Under the pieces are notes generated by a model. That model was not told the origin of the DNA. It was given only the letters and a program-made list of their open reading frames with translations, and ran no database searches. From Gallionellaceae bacterium (GTDB lineage: Bacteria > Pseudomonadota > Gammaproteobacteria > Burkholderiales > Gallionellaceae): a stretch of 15,256 nucleotides of DNA. This document shows positions 5,870 through 13,580 of the stretch, piece after piece. The DNA is taken from contig PLYB01000329.1 of assembly GCA_003151655.1 (NCBI GenBank), forward strand, positions 1 to 15,256, given 5' to 3'. The translations under genes were made by a program, and so were the position numbers. The number at the start of each line of letters is the position of its first letter. Within the stretch, counting starts at the first letter, position 1.

Positions 5870-6345
5870 TTGTGGGCGACAGATCACTTTTCAAGAAAGT
5901 TTTGAACGCGCGATTGCGTATTTCGGAGCATCGTGACCGGTAATTTCACTAGGTCGTGATCAGCTGTTTAGCTAAGACGTGACCGACTGATGATATTGAC
6001 CGAAATGAGCGGTCACGACTTGGCGAAATAGGAATCAGTAAAGAAGAGATGTTGCGCATGACCTAGGAGACCGAGCATCCTCCCTCGATTTTGGCGGGGG
6101 AATGTAATGCCGGTAAAACAAGTAGCCATGCGTGAAATCAAAGCGAATGAAATGGTCGTGCGGACTCTCCCACGCGCAGATTGCCAGTGCCCTGAGGCTA
6201 GCCGCCCGCATTTGGCTCAGCCACCATTATATTTATCGAATGTCTTCTGTCGAGCTTCTAGGCATTCTATTCAGCAATCGTTGTTGACCCGAGGCTGATA
6301 TTGAACTGCAGCAATTCGTGCCGTCACAAGTACGGCTAATCAAAC
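5870..6345 (+). mobile_element. Decayed IS21-family insertion sequence remnant (left-end part)
   Basis: The gene-free stretch 5679-6363 contains, in its right two thirds, what looks like the left end of an IS21-family element. Copies of a CGTGACCG-like motif occur at 5931-5940, 5954-5962 (one mismatch, TCGTGATCA) and 5978-5986, with an inverted copy CGGTCACGA at 6010-6018. Reiterated terminal motifs of this kind are known in IS21 elements. They are followed by a broken istA start (6107 onward). Both borders are uncertain: the left edge may be near the TGTGGGCGACAG at about 5869-5880, and the right edge is where similarity fades near 6345. No istB and no right terminus are visible. The preceding 5679-5869 is AT-rich and I see only promoter-like sequence for the minus-strand beta-barrel gene. 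Confidence 0.5.
6107..6345 (+). pseudogene. istA: istA transposase, N-terminal fragment with frameshift
   Basis: ATG 6107 follows a strong purine block (GGGGGA, 6096-6101) and encodes MPVKQVAMREIK, close to the usual start of IS21 IstA. The frame then loses similarity. From 6150, in the next frame, the sequence reads KWSCGLSHAQIASALRL, the N-terminal helix-turn-helix of IstA. A small deletion or frameshift therefore lies between about 6142 and 6150. After 6203 similarity is weak, and that frame meets a TGA at 6285. Residual IstA-like patches (PEAD..., then Arg-His-Lys-Tyr in another frame near 6323-6334) suggest decay over the rest. Only about 80 codons of a gene normally near 500 codons are represented, so the fragment is certainly inactive. 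Confidence 0.6.
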
Positions 6346-6363
6346 CGCTCAACCGTCTCGGCC

Positions 6364-6753
6364 TTATACATCACTACTTCCGTTTTTTTGGATTTTATAG
6401 TCTGGATGCTGCGCAACCCAGTACAATAAAACTGCGATACCAATGGATAAAATAGCAATTAAGCATGCCAAGCGTTTCCCATGAAATAGACTTGAAAACC
6501 ACTGAGTTATTTCATCAGCAACCGCCGCGAATTTTCCACCCATACGTTCCTCTTCGTTCTGATAACGTTTGGAATCAGTCGCAGTAATTGGATAGGCATG
6601 CCCTGCCACGATTTCATAGCCAATAATGCTGCTGTCGCTGATTTCATCAGTATCTGCAAAATAAATCCAAGTAGCACAAATCAAACCCGCCAACAAAATG
6701 ACAAGGCCGAACAGATATAAACGTATTTGAATTGAAGAATATTTCCTGATCAT
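6364..6753 (-). CDS. Unrecognised membrane protein, two transmembrane segments
   Basis: I do not recognise a named family for this 129-residue protein. The start is ATG 6753, with AAGGGA (6758-6763) four bases upstream; the frame is open for 50 more codons but without support. It has a transmembrane segment at about 12-32, a roughly 60-residue middle region, a second transmembrane segment at about 95-114 and a short charged tail. The middle region carries a conserved-looking block (GYEIVAGHAYPITATDSKRY, 45-64, then ERMGGKFAAVADE and a Trp-Phe amphipathic helix just before the second membrane segment). By the positive-inside rule both ends (Arg3, Lys4, Arg11; Lys120, Lys123) are cytoplasmic and the middle is periplasmic. 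It lies 166 bases behind the sensor kinase on the same strand and may be an accessory to it. That link is inference. Confidence 0.7.
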   Translation of the reverse strand: MIRKYSSIQIRLYLFGLVILLAGLICATWIYFADTDEISDSSIIGYEIVAGHAYPITATDSKRYQNEEERMGGKFAAVADEITQWFSSLFHGKRLACLIAILSIGIAVLLYWVAQHPDYKIQKNGSSDV

Positions 6754-6830
6754 GGATTCCCTTTTGTATGAAATCAGGCGCACTACTTTTGAAAGCGGCC
6801 CGTAACATTTTCTCCTAAAGCCGGTCAGGT

Positions 6831-6842
6831 TATCGGCCGATA
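6831..6842. repeat. 12-bp perfect palindrome between kinase and membrane-protein genes
   Basis: TATCGGCCGATA is a perfect palindrome in the 166-base gap (6754-6919) between the kinase stop and the next gene. It may be a protein-binding site or chance. No T-tract follows, so it is not a terminator. Confidence 0.3.
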
Positions 6843-6919
6843 GTTGTTCTCCTACCCTGAATAGACATTGGGTACATAAATTCCGTTTCCTGATAACGGT
6901 CAATCAGTATGTTAGACAG

Positions 6920-8308
6920 CTAGGAGTGTGGTTTGAAAGAGTTTCCATTCTCTTGTCGCTTAAAGCTGATTCTTACAAGCAATCCGTCGTCATGCTCAGG
7001 TGATGATAAAGAAATTTTTGCGCTATGAATTCTTGCTATTTCATTGACAATCGCCAAGCCAAGCCCGCTGCCATTTCCTTTGGCATGACGGCCACGGAAA
7101 AAACGCTGTAGAACTTTTTGCCGCTCTTCCTCGTCAATTCCCGGCCCGTCATCCTCTACTTCAAGAATGGAATTGTCAGCTAAGCCATATGTCCTCACTG
7201 TGACTTTAGCGCCTTTACCGGCATGCTCCATAGCGTTGTGTATTAGATTGGATAGCAATTCTTGCAGCAGTGCTGCCTGTCCGGATAGGATTGCCGATGC
7301 CAATTCAAAACCCAGATCGATTCCCGCAACAACGGCGTGATGAGACCACTCATTGGCGGCCCAAGCTCCGATATCTTTAAGATTTACCGGCGCAAAATCA
7401 GCTGCTATTTGAAGACTTGGGTCAGTACGGGCTATCGTTAACAATTGATTCGCCAGCTTGGCTGATCGGCTGGCCGAGTAGTGCAGGCGCTCCAAGGTGG
7501 CGTGCATTGATTCGGGGTGGGGCTCCATGAGTGCCAGCTCGGACTCCGTTTGAAGTGCCGTCAACGGTGTGCGCAATTGATGTGCCGCATCAGCGATAAA
7601 CGCTTTCTGAGCCTCGCTTGCCGCATTCAATCGGCCAAACAACTGATTGAGTGTGGTGACCAGTGGTTGCACTTCGCTGGTTATGTTGGGCGCATCCAAT
7701 GGACGCAGATCGTCAAGGGAACGATCTGCGAGTTGTCCGCGAAGCGCTTGCAGAGGGCGCAAAGCATGGCGTACAGCGAACAGCATAACGCCGGCAGTGG
7801 ACAAGCCCAAGAGTAAAATTAATACAAGAGTGGCAATCAATGCCTGATAGTGCAGCTTATCCCGTTTTAGCAAAGTTTCCGCAATACGCACTTGGCATGG
7901 ATTCGGGCCGCAAGTAACGCCGTAAATCAACATGCGCATTTTTCGCCCGTCAATTCTTTTATCGATATAGCGCAACTCTCCCACTGCGATATCTTCTTCG
8001 GAGGTGTTGAGTTTGGCATCTCCGGCCAGCACTTTGCCATTTGGGGCAAGCACCAGAAAGAATTCGGTATCTGTCTGATCGGTGCGAAGCAGATGCTCGG
8101 TTTCGGGGGACATTTCAAAACGAATCTTGCCGCTATCCACTTTTAAAAAACTGGCGATTGCAATCGCAAAGTCACCCAGTTGATGGTCGAGTTCCAATTT
8201 GGCAGGAATAAACGTCAGTCTGTATTGGACTACGGCTGCAATCGGCATGATGACCAGCAATGGCACCAGCAACCAAATGAGCAATTGTCGTTTAAGACTG
8301 AGGGGCAT
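6920..8308 (-). CDS. Two-component sensor histidine kinase, TctE/QseC-like
   Basis: This inner-membrane sensor kinase has 462 residues. ATG 8308 lies inside the last codons of the response regulator gene (17-base overlap), and GGAGGA (8317-8322) sits eight bases upstream. The membrane segments are at about 9-27 and 156-178. Between them is a periplasmic sensor of about 125 residues of the TctE-type N-terminal kind (2CSK_N), with HQLGDFAIAIA near its start and two close Cys residues (133, 138). A HAMP linker follows (about 180-232). The HisKA box is AFIADAAHQLRTPLTALQ with phospho-acceptor His243. The ATP-binding domain shows the N box (LLSNLIHNAMEHA, 351-363), G1 (DDGPG, 386-390), F box (RFFRG, 402-406) and G2 (GSGLGLAI, 413-420). 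All catalytic parts are intact. The signal sensed is unknown; the divergent efflux operon is the likely target of the pair. Confidence 0.93.
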   Translation of the reverse strand: MPLSLKRQLLIWLLVPLLVIMPIAAVVQYRLTFIPAKLELDHQLGDFAIAIASFLKVDSGKIRFEMSPETEHLLRTDQTDTEFFLVLAPNGKVLAGDAKLNTSEEDIAVGELRYIDKRIDGRKMRMLIYGVTCGPNPCQVRIAETLLKRDKLHYQALIATLVLILLLGLSTAGVMLFAVRHALRPLQALRGQLADRSLDDLRPLDAPNITSEVQPLVTTLNQLFGRLNAASEAQKAFIADAAHQLRTPLTALQTESELALMEPHPESMHATLERLHYSASRSAKLANQLLTIARTDPSLQIAADFAPVNLKDIGAWAANEWSHHAVVAGIDLGFELASAILSGQAALLQELLSNLIHNAMEHAGKGAKVTVRTYGLADNSILEVEDDGPGIDEEERQKVLQRFFRGRHAKGNGSGLGLAIVNEIARIHSAKISLSSPEHDDGLLVRISFKRQENGNSFKPHS

Positions 8309-8975
8309 CTGCCGATTCCTCCACCAAATAGCCAAACCCCCGGATTGCCCGAATGGAAATGCCGGAACCGACAAGTTTTGCCCGCAACCGAGAGATATAA
8401 ACTTCGATGGCATTGCTCGAAGGGGATTCGTCCCATCCCGAAATCGCATCCAATATTTGTTCCTTGCTGACTACTTTGCCGGAATTGTTTAGCAGGTACA
8501 CCAGCACTGCCCATTCGCGGGGTAATAGCTCCAAGGGCTTGTCCGACAGGAAGGCGCGCTTGGCGATCAAGTCCAAGCGCAAATTAGCCAATATCAGTTC
8601 GTTGTGTTGACGGGCATGAGAGCGCCGGGTGAGTGCCTGAATGCGTGCCAGCAATTCGGTTAAAGCGAACGGCTTTACCAGGTAATCATCCGCGCCGAGT
8701 TGAAGGCCATGTACTTTATCCTCTACCGCATCTCTTGCGGTGAGCATCAATACCGGCATGGCTTCGTGTTGGGCACGCAAACGCCGTAAAACTTCAAAGC
8801 CATCAATACCCGGCAGTCCAACATCCAGCACAACTATGTCGTAGGTGACTAACTTGACCGCGTTCGAAACGGATTCGCCGATTTTTGTCCAATCAACTAC
8901 CCAGCTTTGCGAGCGCAATGCACGGGCTGTCGTTTCGCCCAAGGAGAGATCGTCTTCTATCAATAAAATGCGCAC
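8292..8975 (-). CDS. OmpR/PhoB-family response regulator, TctD/QseB-like
   Basis: This cytoplasmic DNA-binding response regulator has 227 residues. The receiver domain (1-115) has the acidic pair Asp8-Asp9, phospho-acceptor Asp51 (VVLDVGLPG), Thr79 and Lys101 (LVKPF), all the residues needed for phosphorelay. The C-terminal winged helix (about 125-220) shows the ELLPREWAVLVYLL block, the recognition-helix region SNAIEVYISRLRAKL and the closing IRAIRGFGYLV hairpin. The start is GTG 8975, which gives the canonical MRILLIEDD opening; no strong ribosome site precedes it. The gene overlaps the downstream kinase by 17 bases. It is transcribed divergently from the RND operon across 190 bases, so that operon and its own promoter are the likely targets. 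The family is certain; the regulon is inferred. Confidence 0.95.
   Translation of the reverse strand: MRILLIEDDLSLGETTARALRSQSWVVDWTKIGESVSNAVKLVTYDIVVLDVGLPGIDGFEVLRRLRAQHEAMPVLMLTARDAVEDKVHGLQLGADDYLVKPFALTELLARIQALTRRSHARQHNELILANLRLDLIAKRAFLSDKPLELLPREWAVLVYLLNNSGKVVSKEQILDAISGWDESPSSNAIEVYISRLRAKLVGSGISIRAIRGFGYLVEESADAPQS
8317..8322 (-). promoter_or_regulatory. Shine-Dalgarno site for the sensor kinase, inside the regulator gene
   Basis: GGAGGA on the minus strand lies eight bases before ATG 8308, within the coding end of the response regulator gene. It decides the kinase start against a frame that stays open 47 codons further upstream. It also implies translational coupling of the two genes. 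Confidence 0.8.
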
Positions 8976-8999
8976 GAGTTTTCGGTCTAAAGGATTATT

Positions 9000-9038
9000 T
9001 ACTTACAAAAGATATATCAGACTGAAAGTATTTACAAA
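9000..9038 (-). promoter_or_regulatory. Direct repeats and candidate promoter of the response regulator
   Basis: On the minus strand TTTGTAAATA (9038-9029) and TTTGTAAGTA (9009-9000) match at nine of ten bases, 29 bases apart. OmpR/PhoB-type regulators bind direct repeats, so these could be autoregulatory sites. A promoter-like pair overlaps them: TTTGTA (9033-9038) and TATATC (9011-9016), with a 16-base spacer and about 35 bases before the GTG start. Both readings rest on pattern alone. Confidence 0.35.
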
Positions 9039-9069
9039 GAAACTTTGCGTTGTCAGCTTCCTGAAAGGA

Positions 9070-9135
9070 ACAGCTCGGCGTTATGTAAGCTTCAATGTAT
9101 AGACTCCGCGCACCCACTCGACCGAGCTGTCGAGT
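9070..9135. promoter_or_regulatory. Nested inverted repeats in the divergent regulator/efflux control region
   Basis: Two inverted repeats share bases. ACAGCTCGG (9070-9078) is the exact complement of CCGAGCTGT (9122-9130), 43 bases apart. ACTCGAC (9116-9122) pairs with GTCGAGT (9129-9135) around a six-base loop. Just left of them is a third small palindrome, TTCCT-GAA-AGGAA (9058-9070). The right pair ends 30 bases before the adaptor ATG. The two overlapping pairs could not form as RNA hairpins at the same time, so they could be either operator sites for the divergent promoters or alternative leader structures. Confidence 0.45.
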
Positions 9136-9165
9136 TCGCGTACGGATAAATAATCGAAGATAAAA

Positions 9166-10404
9166 ATGACTAATCACAGTGAAAACCAATCCAATGAAAC
9201 CTCTCGCGTGCCACATGCTTTGCCCCGCAAAACCCAGATAGCCATCATCCTCGGCATTATTTTAATGGGTGGCGCAGCTTGGCTCGCGCTTCATTACATG
9301 GCGGCAGCACCGGTGCCGCCAGCTGGGCGAACAGCCCCCCCGGGGACATTTCTGCCAACTAAATCACAACTGGATGGTCTCAAGATTGCCTCCGTGCAAT
9401 CGATGAGTTTCCGTGGCGAACAAGTTACCGACGGCGTGATCGCCTATAACGATGACACCACTACGCCAGTTTTCTCGCCCTATTCTGGACAGGTGACCCG
9501 TGTTATCGCCCAGCTCGGAAGCGTGGTGAAAAAGGGTGATCCACTAATGACGGTTGCCGCAGCGGAATTTGTTCAGGCACGGAGTGATTTGGTTACTGCG
9601 CATGCCCAAGTCACGCTGGTTTCAACGAATGAAAAACGACTGCATGAACTTTATGATTTGAAAGCCGTCGCCCAAAAGGACTGGCAGCAAAGCCAGTCGG
9701 ACTTGGCAACTGCTGAAAGTAATCTGCGGGCGGCGCAAAACCGGCTGCGTATTCTTGGCAAATCCGATCAGGAAATCAGTATGATCGAGACCGAGGGAAA
9801 TGGTGCGAAGATGAATCCGGATGCGTTGGTGCTTGCGCCCGTTTCCGGCACCATAATCCAGCGTCAGGTCGGTCTCGGACAATACATTCAGAGCGCAGCT
9901 ACCGGCGCTAATAATCCGGTATATACGATTGGCAATTTATCGACGGTCTATTTGATTGCCAATGTGCGCGAGGGGGATGCGCCGCTCATGCATGTCGGGC
10001 AGCCAGTCGAAGTGCGTGTATTGGCTTTGCCCGAGCGCGTCTTCAAAGCACAAATCACGTGGGTCGCACCGGCGATTGATCCCAACACACACCGCTTACC
10101 GGTACGTGCCGAAATCGCCAATAGTGACGGCGCGTTAAAACCGATGATGTTTGCCAACTTCAATATTGTGACCCGCGATGAGGTGAAGTCGATAGGTATA
10201 CCGCAAAGCGCGGTGGTGTATGAGGGAAGTGAAGCGCATGTGTTTGTGGCAAATGCTGACGGCTCGGTGGCGATACGTCCAATCCATGTGGGCAATACGA
10301 GTGGCAACATGCTTGAGGTGGTTTCAGGGCTGGTGGCGGGAGATAAGATTGTCACCAGCGGGTCATTATTCATAGATCGCGCGGCAGAAGGAAGCGAACA
10401 ATGA
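9166..10404 (+). CDS. RND efflux periplasmic adaptor (membrane fusion protein), CzcB-like
   Basis: This is the periplasmic adaptor subunit (412 residues) that joins the inner-membrane pump to the outer-membrane factor. An uncleaved N-terminal anchor lies at about 24-43 and a Pro-rich linker at 49-60. The two lipoyl halves are at about 100-130 (SGQVTRVIAQLG, KKGDPL) and 219-243 (APVSGTI, GLGQY), flanking an alpha-helical hairpin (133-200). The beta-barrel domain (about 255-335, with APAIDPNTHRLPVRAEI) and membrane-proximal domain (340-405, ending GDKIVTSGSLFID) follow. The length is normal. It has no His- or Met-rich metal-binding tail, so it gives no clue to substrate. The start is ATG 9166 with a weak GAAGA site. 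Its stop overlaps the pump start as ATGA (10401-10404). It probably belongs to the regulon of the adjacent two-component pair. Confidence 0.93.
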   Translation: MTNHSENQSNETSRVPHALPRKTQIAIILGIILMGGAAWLALHYMAAAPVPPAGRTAPPGTFLPTKSQLDGLKIASVQSMSFRGEQVTDGVIAYNDDTTTPVFSPYSGQVTRVIAQLGSVVKKGDPLMTVAAAEFVQARSDLVTAHAQVTLVSTNEKRLHELYDLKAVAQKDWQQSQSDLATAESNLRAAQNRLRILGKSDQEISMIETEGNGAKMNPDALVLAPVSGTIIQRQVGLGQYIQSAATGANNPVYTIGNLSTVYLIANVREGDAPLMHVGQPVEVRVLALPERVFKAQITWVAPAIDPNTHRLPVRAEIANSDGALKPMMFANFNIVTRDEVKSIGIPQSAVVYEGSEAHVFVANADGSVAIRPIHVGNTSGNMLEVVSGLVAGDKIVTSGSLFIDRAAEGSEQ

Positions 10405-13400
10405 ATCGTGTCGTCGTATTTGCGCTCAAGCAACGCTTTGTCGTTGTGACCATGCTGGTCTTATTATTTATTCTTGGTATCGTTTGCTTCATCAAACTCA
10501 ATATTGAGGCTTATCCTGATCCGGTTCCACCGCTGGTGGATATTATTACCCAGAGCAGCGGCCAATCGGCAGAAGAGATCGAGCGCTACATCACCATTCC
10601 GCTGGAAATTCAACTCGCCGGTATTCCTCATGTAACGACGGTACGTACTATTTCTCTGTTCGGGCTTTCCGATGTCAAGGTGCAATTCACCTATGACGTA
10701 ACTTACAAGGAAGCTGAGCAACAGATTCTTAACAGATTATCCCAATTGCCCCCGCTACCGAATGGGGTCATGCCGCAAATTTCACCGACCAGCCCGATAG
10801 GCGAGATTCTGCGCTACCGCGTTTATGGCCCACCGGGGTATTCGGTGCAGGATTTAAAAACGGTCGAGGATTGGATGTTGGAGCGCCGCTTTAAAGCGGT
10901 ACCGGGTGTGATCGATGTCAATGGTTGGGGCGGCAAGACCAAGGACTATGAGATCACCATTGATCAGTCCAAGTTGACTCACTATAACCTGACCATTCCG
11001 CAAGTGCTGCAAGCGCTCAACAACAGCAACATCAATGTCGGCGGTCAAACCGTTAATTTTGGTGCGCAGGCTGCGGTTGTGCGCGGCATCGGGTTGATTC
11101 ATTCGATGGACGATATACGCAACACGATGCTGACATCGATTAACGGCTCTCCGGTATTAATCCGTGACATTGCCGAGGTGAGCGTCAGCAATCTGCCGAG
11201 ATTGGGAATCGCCGGTAATGATGCTGATGACGACATTGTGCAGGGAATTGTGCTGATGCGTCGCGGTGAACAAAGCACCCCTACGATTCAGCGTGTGCAA
11301 GCCGAGCTCGAAAAGATCAATAGCTCAGGCATTTTGCCCCCCGGGGTTCATATCGAGCGTATCTATGATCGTAGTGAGTTGATCAGTATCACTACGCACA
11401 CGGTTATGGAGAACGTAGTGGTCGGCATCGTGCTGATATTTTTGGTGCAATGGATATTTTTGGGCAATTTACGCAGCGCGATTATTGTCAGTGCCACCGT
11501 TCCCTTCGCCATGTTCTTTGCCATCATCATCATGACCCTTCGCGGCGAGTCGGCCAATCTATTATCGGTCGGTGCGGTGGATTTTGGTTTGATTGTCGAT
11601 GCGACGGTGATTATGGTGGAAAATATTTTCCGCCACTTGGCCGAAACCAAAGAGGAGCGCGACACTAGAACGCCGCTGTTCATGCAGCACATCACGCCCA
11701 ATACTTCGTTGTACGGTATCTTTTCTACTATCGCTTTTTCAGCAAGAGAAGTTAATCGCTCGATCTTTTTTTCTGCTGCGATCATCATCGCCGGGTTCTT
11801 GCCTCTGTTTACGCTGAGCGGCGTTGAAGGGCATATCTTCGGGCCGATGGCAACCACCTATGCTTATGCCATCCTTGGCGGGTTGATTGCCACCTTCACT
11901 ATCGCTCCGGCTTTAAGCTCAATACTGTTAACGAAAGATGTTAGCGAGACAGAAACATTTTTAGTGCAATGGATGCGCCGTGTTTACAATCCTGTGATTG
12001 CATTCGCCTTGGTTAACCGCACACTCATTCTGACGGGTGCATTGTTGTTGATAATCGCCGCAGGCTTGGCGATGAAATCTTTGGGGCTTGAGTTTTTGCC
12101 AAAACTGGAAGAGGGCAACATGTGGATTCGGGCTTCAATGCCTGCGTCTATTTCTCTTGAAGAAGGCAATGCCTACGTTAATCGGATGCGTACCTTGCTC
12201 AAGAGTTATCCCGAAGTCAAAACCGTCATTTCGCAAAATGGCCGCCCGGATGACGGAACCGATGCGACCGGATTTTTCAATGCCGAATTTTTTGTACCGC
12301 TCATCCCGTTTGATACTTGGCCGAAGGGTGTTAATAAAGAAATCTTGACCGAAACCATCAGCGCAAAAATGCAGGAAGAATTTCCGGGTATCGAGTTTAA
12401 TTTTTCGCAATATATCGAAGATAACGTTGAGGAGTCCTCATCTGGTGTCAAAGGGCAAAATGCTCTTAAACTATACGGAAATGATCTGGCTACTTTGGAA
12501 AAGACCGCCAAAAAAATTCAAGCGGTGATGGCGACTGTGCCGGGAATTACCGACCTGTCCATTTTTAAAGCATTAGGGCAGCCGACGGTTAAAGTTGATA
12601 TTGACCGAAGTCGTGCGGCCCGTTACGGCTTGGCTCCCGGAGACATCAACGCTACGGTACAAGCCGCGATTGGTGGCCAAGCGGCAGGCAATTTATACGA
12701 AGACGGTAGTGATCGGAATTTTCCGATGACAGTACGCTTGGCTCCCAATTACCGCCAAAGCCTAGAGTCGATTAAACGTATAACGGTTGGAGCACCGAAT
12801 CCGAATGGCACCGGGATTGTCCAGATTCCGCTCACCGATGTTGCCAGTGTCAAACTGGTTTCCGGTGCCTCATTCATTTATCGGGAAAATCAGGAACGTT
12901 ACATACCGATCAAGTTCAGTGTACGTGGTCGCGACTTGGGTAGTGCAGTAATGGAAGCGCAACAAAAAGTGGCCGAACAGGTAAAAATTCCCGGCGGCTA
13001 TCGAATGGAATGGGTCGGCGAATTCGGTCAACTGGAAGATGCCATAGCACGCTTGAAGATTGTCGTGCCTTTGAGCATCCTGCTCATTTTGTTGCTGCTG
13101 TATTTTAACTTCAACTCAATTGTCGACACCTTGCTTGCGGCGAGCGTCATGCCGATGGCACTCATCGGCGGGATATTTGCGCTGTACTTAAGTGGCACGC
13201 CATTTAGTGTGTCTGCCGCTATCGGTTTTATCGGTCTGTTCGGTATCTCGGTGATGGAGGGGATTATTGTGCTGACCTATTTCAACCAGATGCTGGAAAG
13301 CGGCTTGAGCCGTCCGCAGGCGATTTTGAAATCCTGCCATACCCGACTTCGTCCGGTGATGATGACTTGCAGCGCCGCCTGTGTCGGTCTTTTGCCTGCG

Positions 13401-13580
13401 GCCTTTGCGACAGGGATCGGGTCGCAAGTACAAAAACCGCTCGCACTCGTGGTGGTCGGCGGTATCTTGTTGGCTCCCGTGCTGATATTGGTCATCCTGC
13501 CTTTGCTGATTGATTTCTTTTCGCGGCGGGCAACTTTGCAGAATCAGGAAGTGCTAACCACTACGGAAAAAACAGAATGA
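10401..13580 (+). CDS. RND efflux pump, CzcA/CusA-type (heavy-metal-efflux family)
   Basis: This inner-membrane RND proton-antiport pump has 1059 residues, the full length for the family. It has the N-terminal membrane helix (about 11-31), a large periplasmic loop, helices 2-6 (about 335-510), helix 7 (about 540-560), a second periplasmic loop and helices 8-12 (about 888-1040). Helix 4 carries DFGLIVDATVIMVEN with Asp394, Asp400 and Glu407. This Asp-Asp-Glu spacing is the proton-relay signature of HME-RND proteins such as CzcA (Asp402, Asp408, Glu415 as I recall). The N-terminal NIEAYPDPVPPLVDI and the G-x-P repeats (for example ISPTSPIGEI) also fit HME. Published subgroup motifs usually have Gly-Ala after the second Asp, whereas here it is Ala-Thr, so the metal cannot be assigned and a non-metal substrate is possible. 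The start overlaps the adaptor stop by ATGA, and the 3' end overlaps the next gene the same way. Confidence 0.93.
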   Translation: MNRVVVFALKQRFVVVTMLVLLFILGIVCFIKLNIEAYPDPVPPLVDIITQSSGQSAEEIERYITIPLEIQLAGIPHVTTVRTISLFGLSDVKVQFTYDVTYKEAEQQILNRLSQLPPLPNGVMPQISPTSPIGEILRYRVYGPPGYSVQDLKTVEDWMLERRFKAVPGVIDVNGWGGKTKDYEITIDQSKLTHYNLTIPQVLQALNNSNINVGGQTVNFGAQAAVVRGIGLIHSMDDIRNTMLTSINGSPVLIRDIAEVSVSNLPRLGIAGNDADDDIVQGIVLMRRGEQSTPTIQRVQAELEKINSSGILPPGVHIERIYDRSELISITTHTVMENVVVGIVLIFLVQWIFLGNLRSAIIVSATVPFAMFFAIIIMTLRGESANLLSVGAVDFGLIVDATVIMVENIFRHLAETKEERDTRTPLFMQHITPNTSLYGIFSTIAFSAREVNRSIFFSAAIIIAGFLPLFTLSGVEGHIFGPMATTYAYAILGGLIATFTIAPALSSILLTKDVSETETFLVQWMRRVYNPVIAFALVNRTLILTGALLLIIAAGLAMKSLGLEFLPKLEEGNMWIRASMPASISLEEGNAYVNRMRTLLKSYPEVKTVISQNGRPDDGTDATGFFNAEFFVPLIPFDTWPKGVNKEILTETISAKMQEEFPGIEFNFSQYIEDNVEESSSGVKGQNALKLYGNDLATLEKTAKKIQAVMATVPGITDLSIFKALGQPTVKVDIDRSRAARYGLAPGDINATVQAAIGGQAAGNLYEDGSDRNFPMTVRLAPNYRQSLESIKRITVGAPNPNGTGIVQIPLTDVASVKLVSGASFIYRENQERYIPIKFSVRGRDLGSAVMEAQQKVAEQVKIPGGYRMEWVGEFGQLEDAIARLKIVVPLSILLILLLLYFNFNSIVDTLLAASVMPMALIGGIFALYLSGTPFSVSAAIGFIGLFGISVMEGIIVLTYFNQMLESGLSRPQAILKSCHTRLRPVMMTCSAACVGLLPAAFATGIGSQVQKPLALVVVGGILLAPVLILVILPLLIDFFSRRATLQNQEVLTTTEKTE

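Noticed and set aside
5748..5936. 62-codon plus-strand frame
   Set aside because: It is AT-rich with a Phe/Tyr/Cys-heavy composition, runs into the IS21 remnant and shows no signal-peptide or domain pattern.
6670..6801. Strong AGGAGA followed by ATG on the minus strand (AGGAGAAAATG) giving a peptide of about 43 codons
   Set aside because: The ribosome site is good, but the peptide overlaps the start of the 129-residue membrane protein in another frame and has no recognisable character.
9948..10433. 161-codon minus-strand frame opposite the adaptor gene
   Set aside because: It is a shadow of the adaptor gene, whose domains run without interruption on the plus strand.
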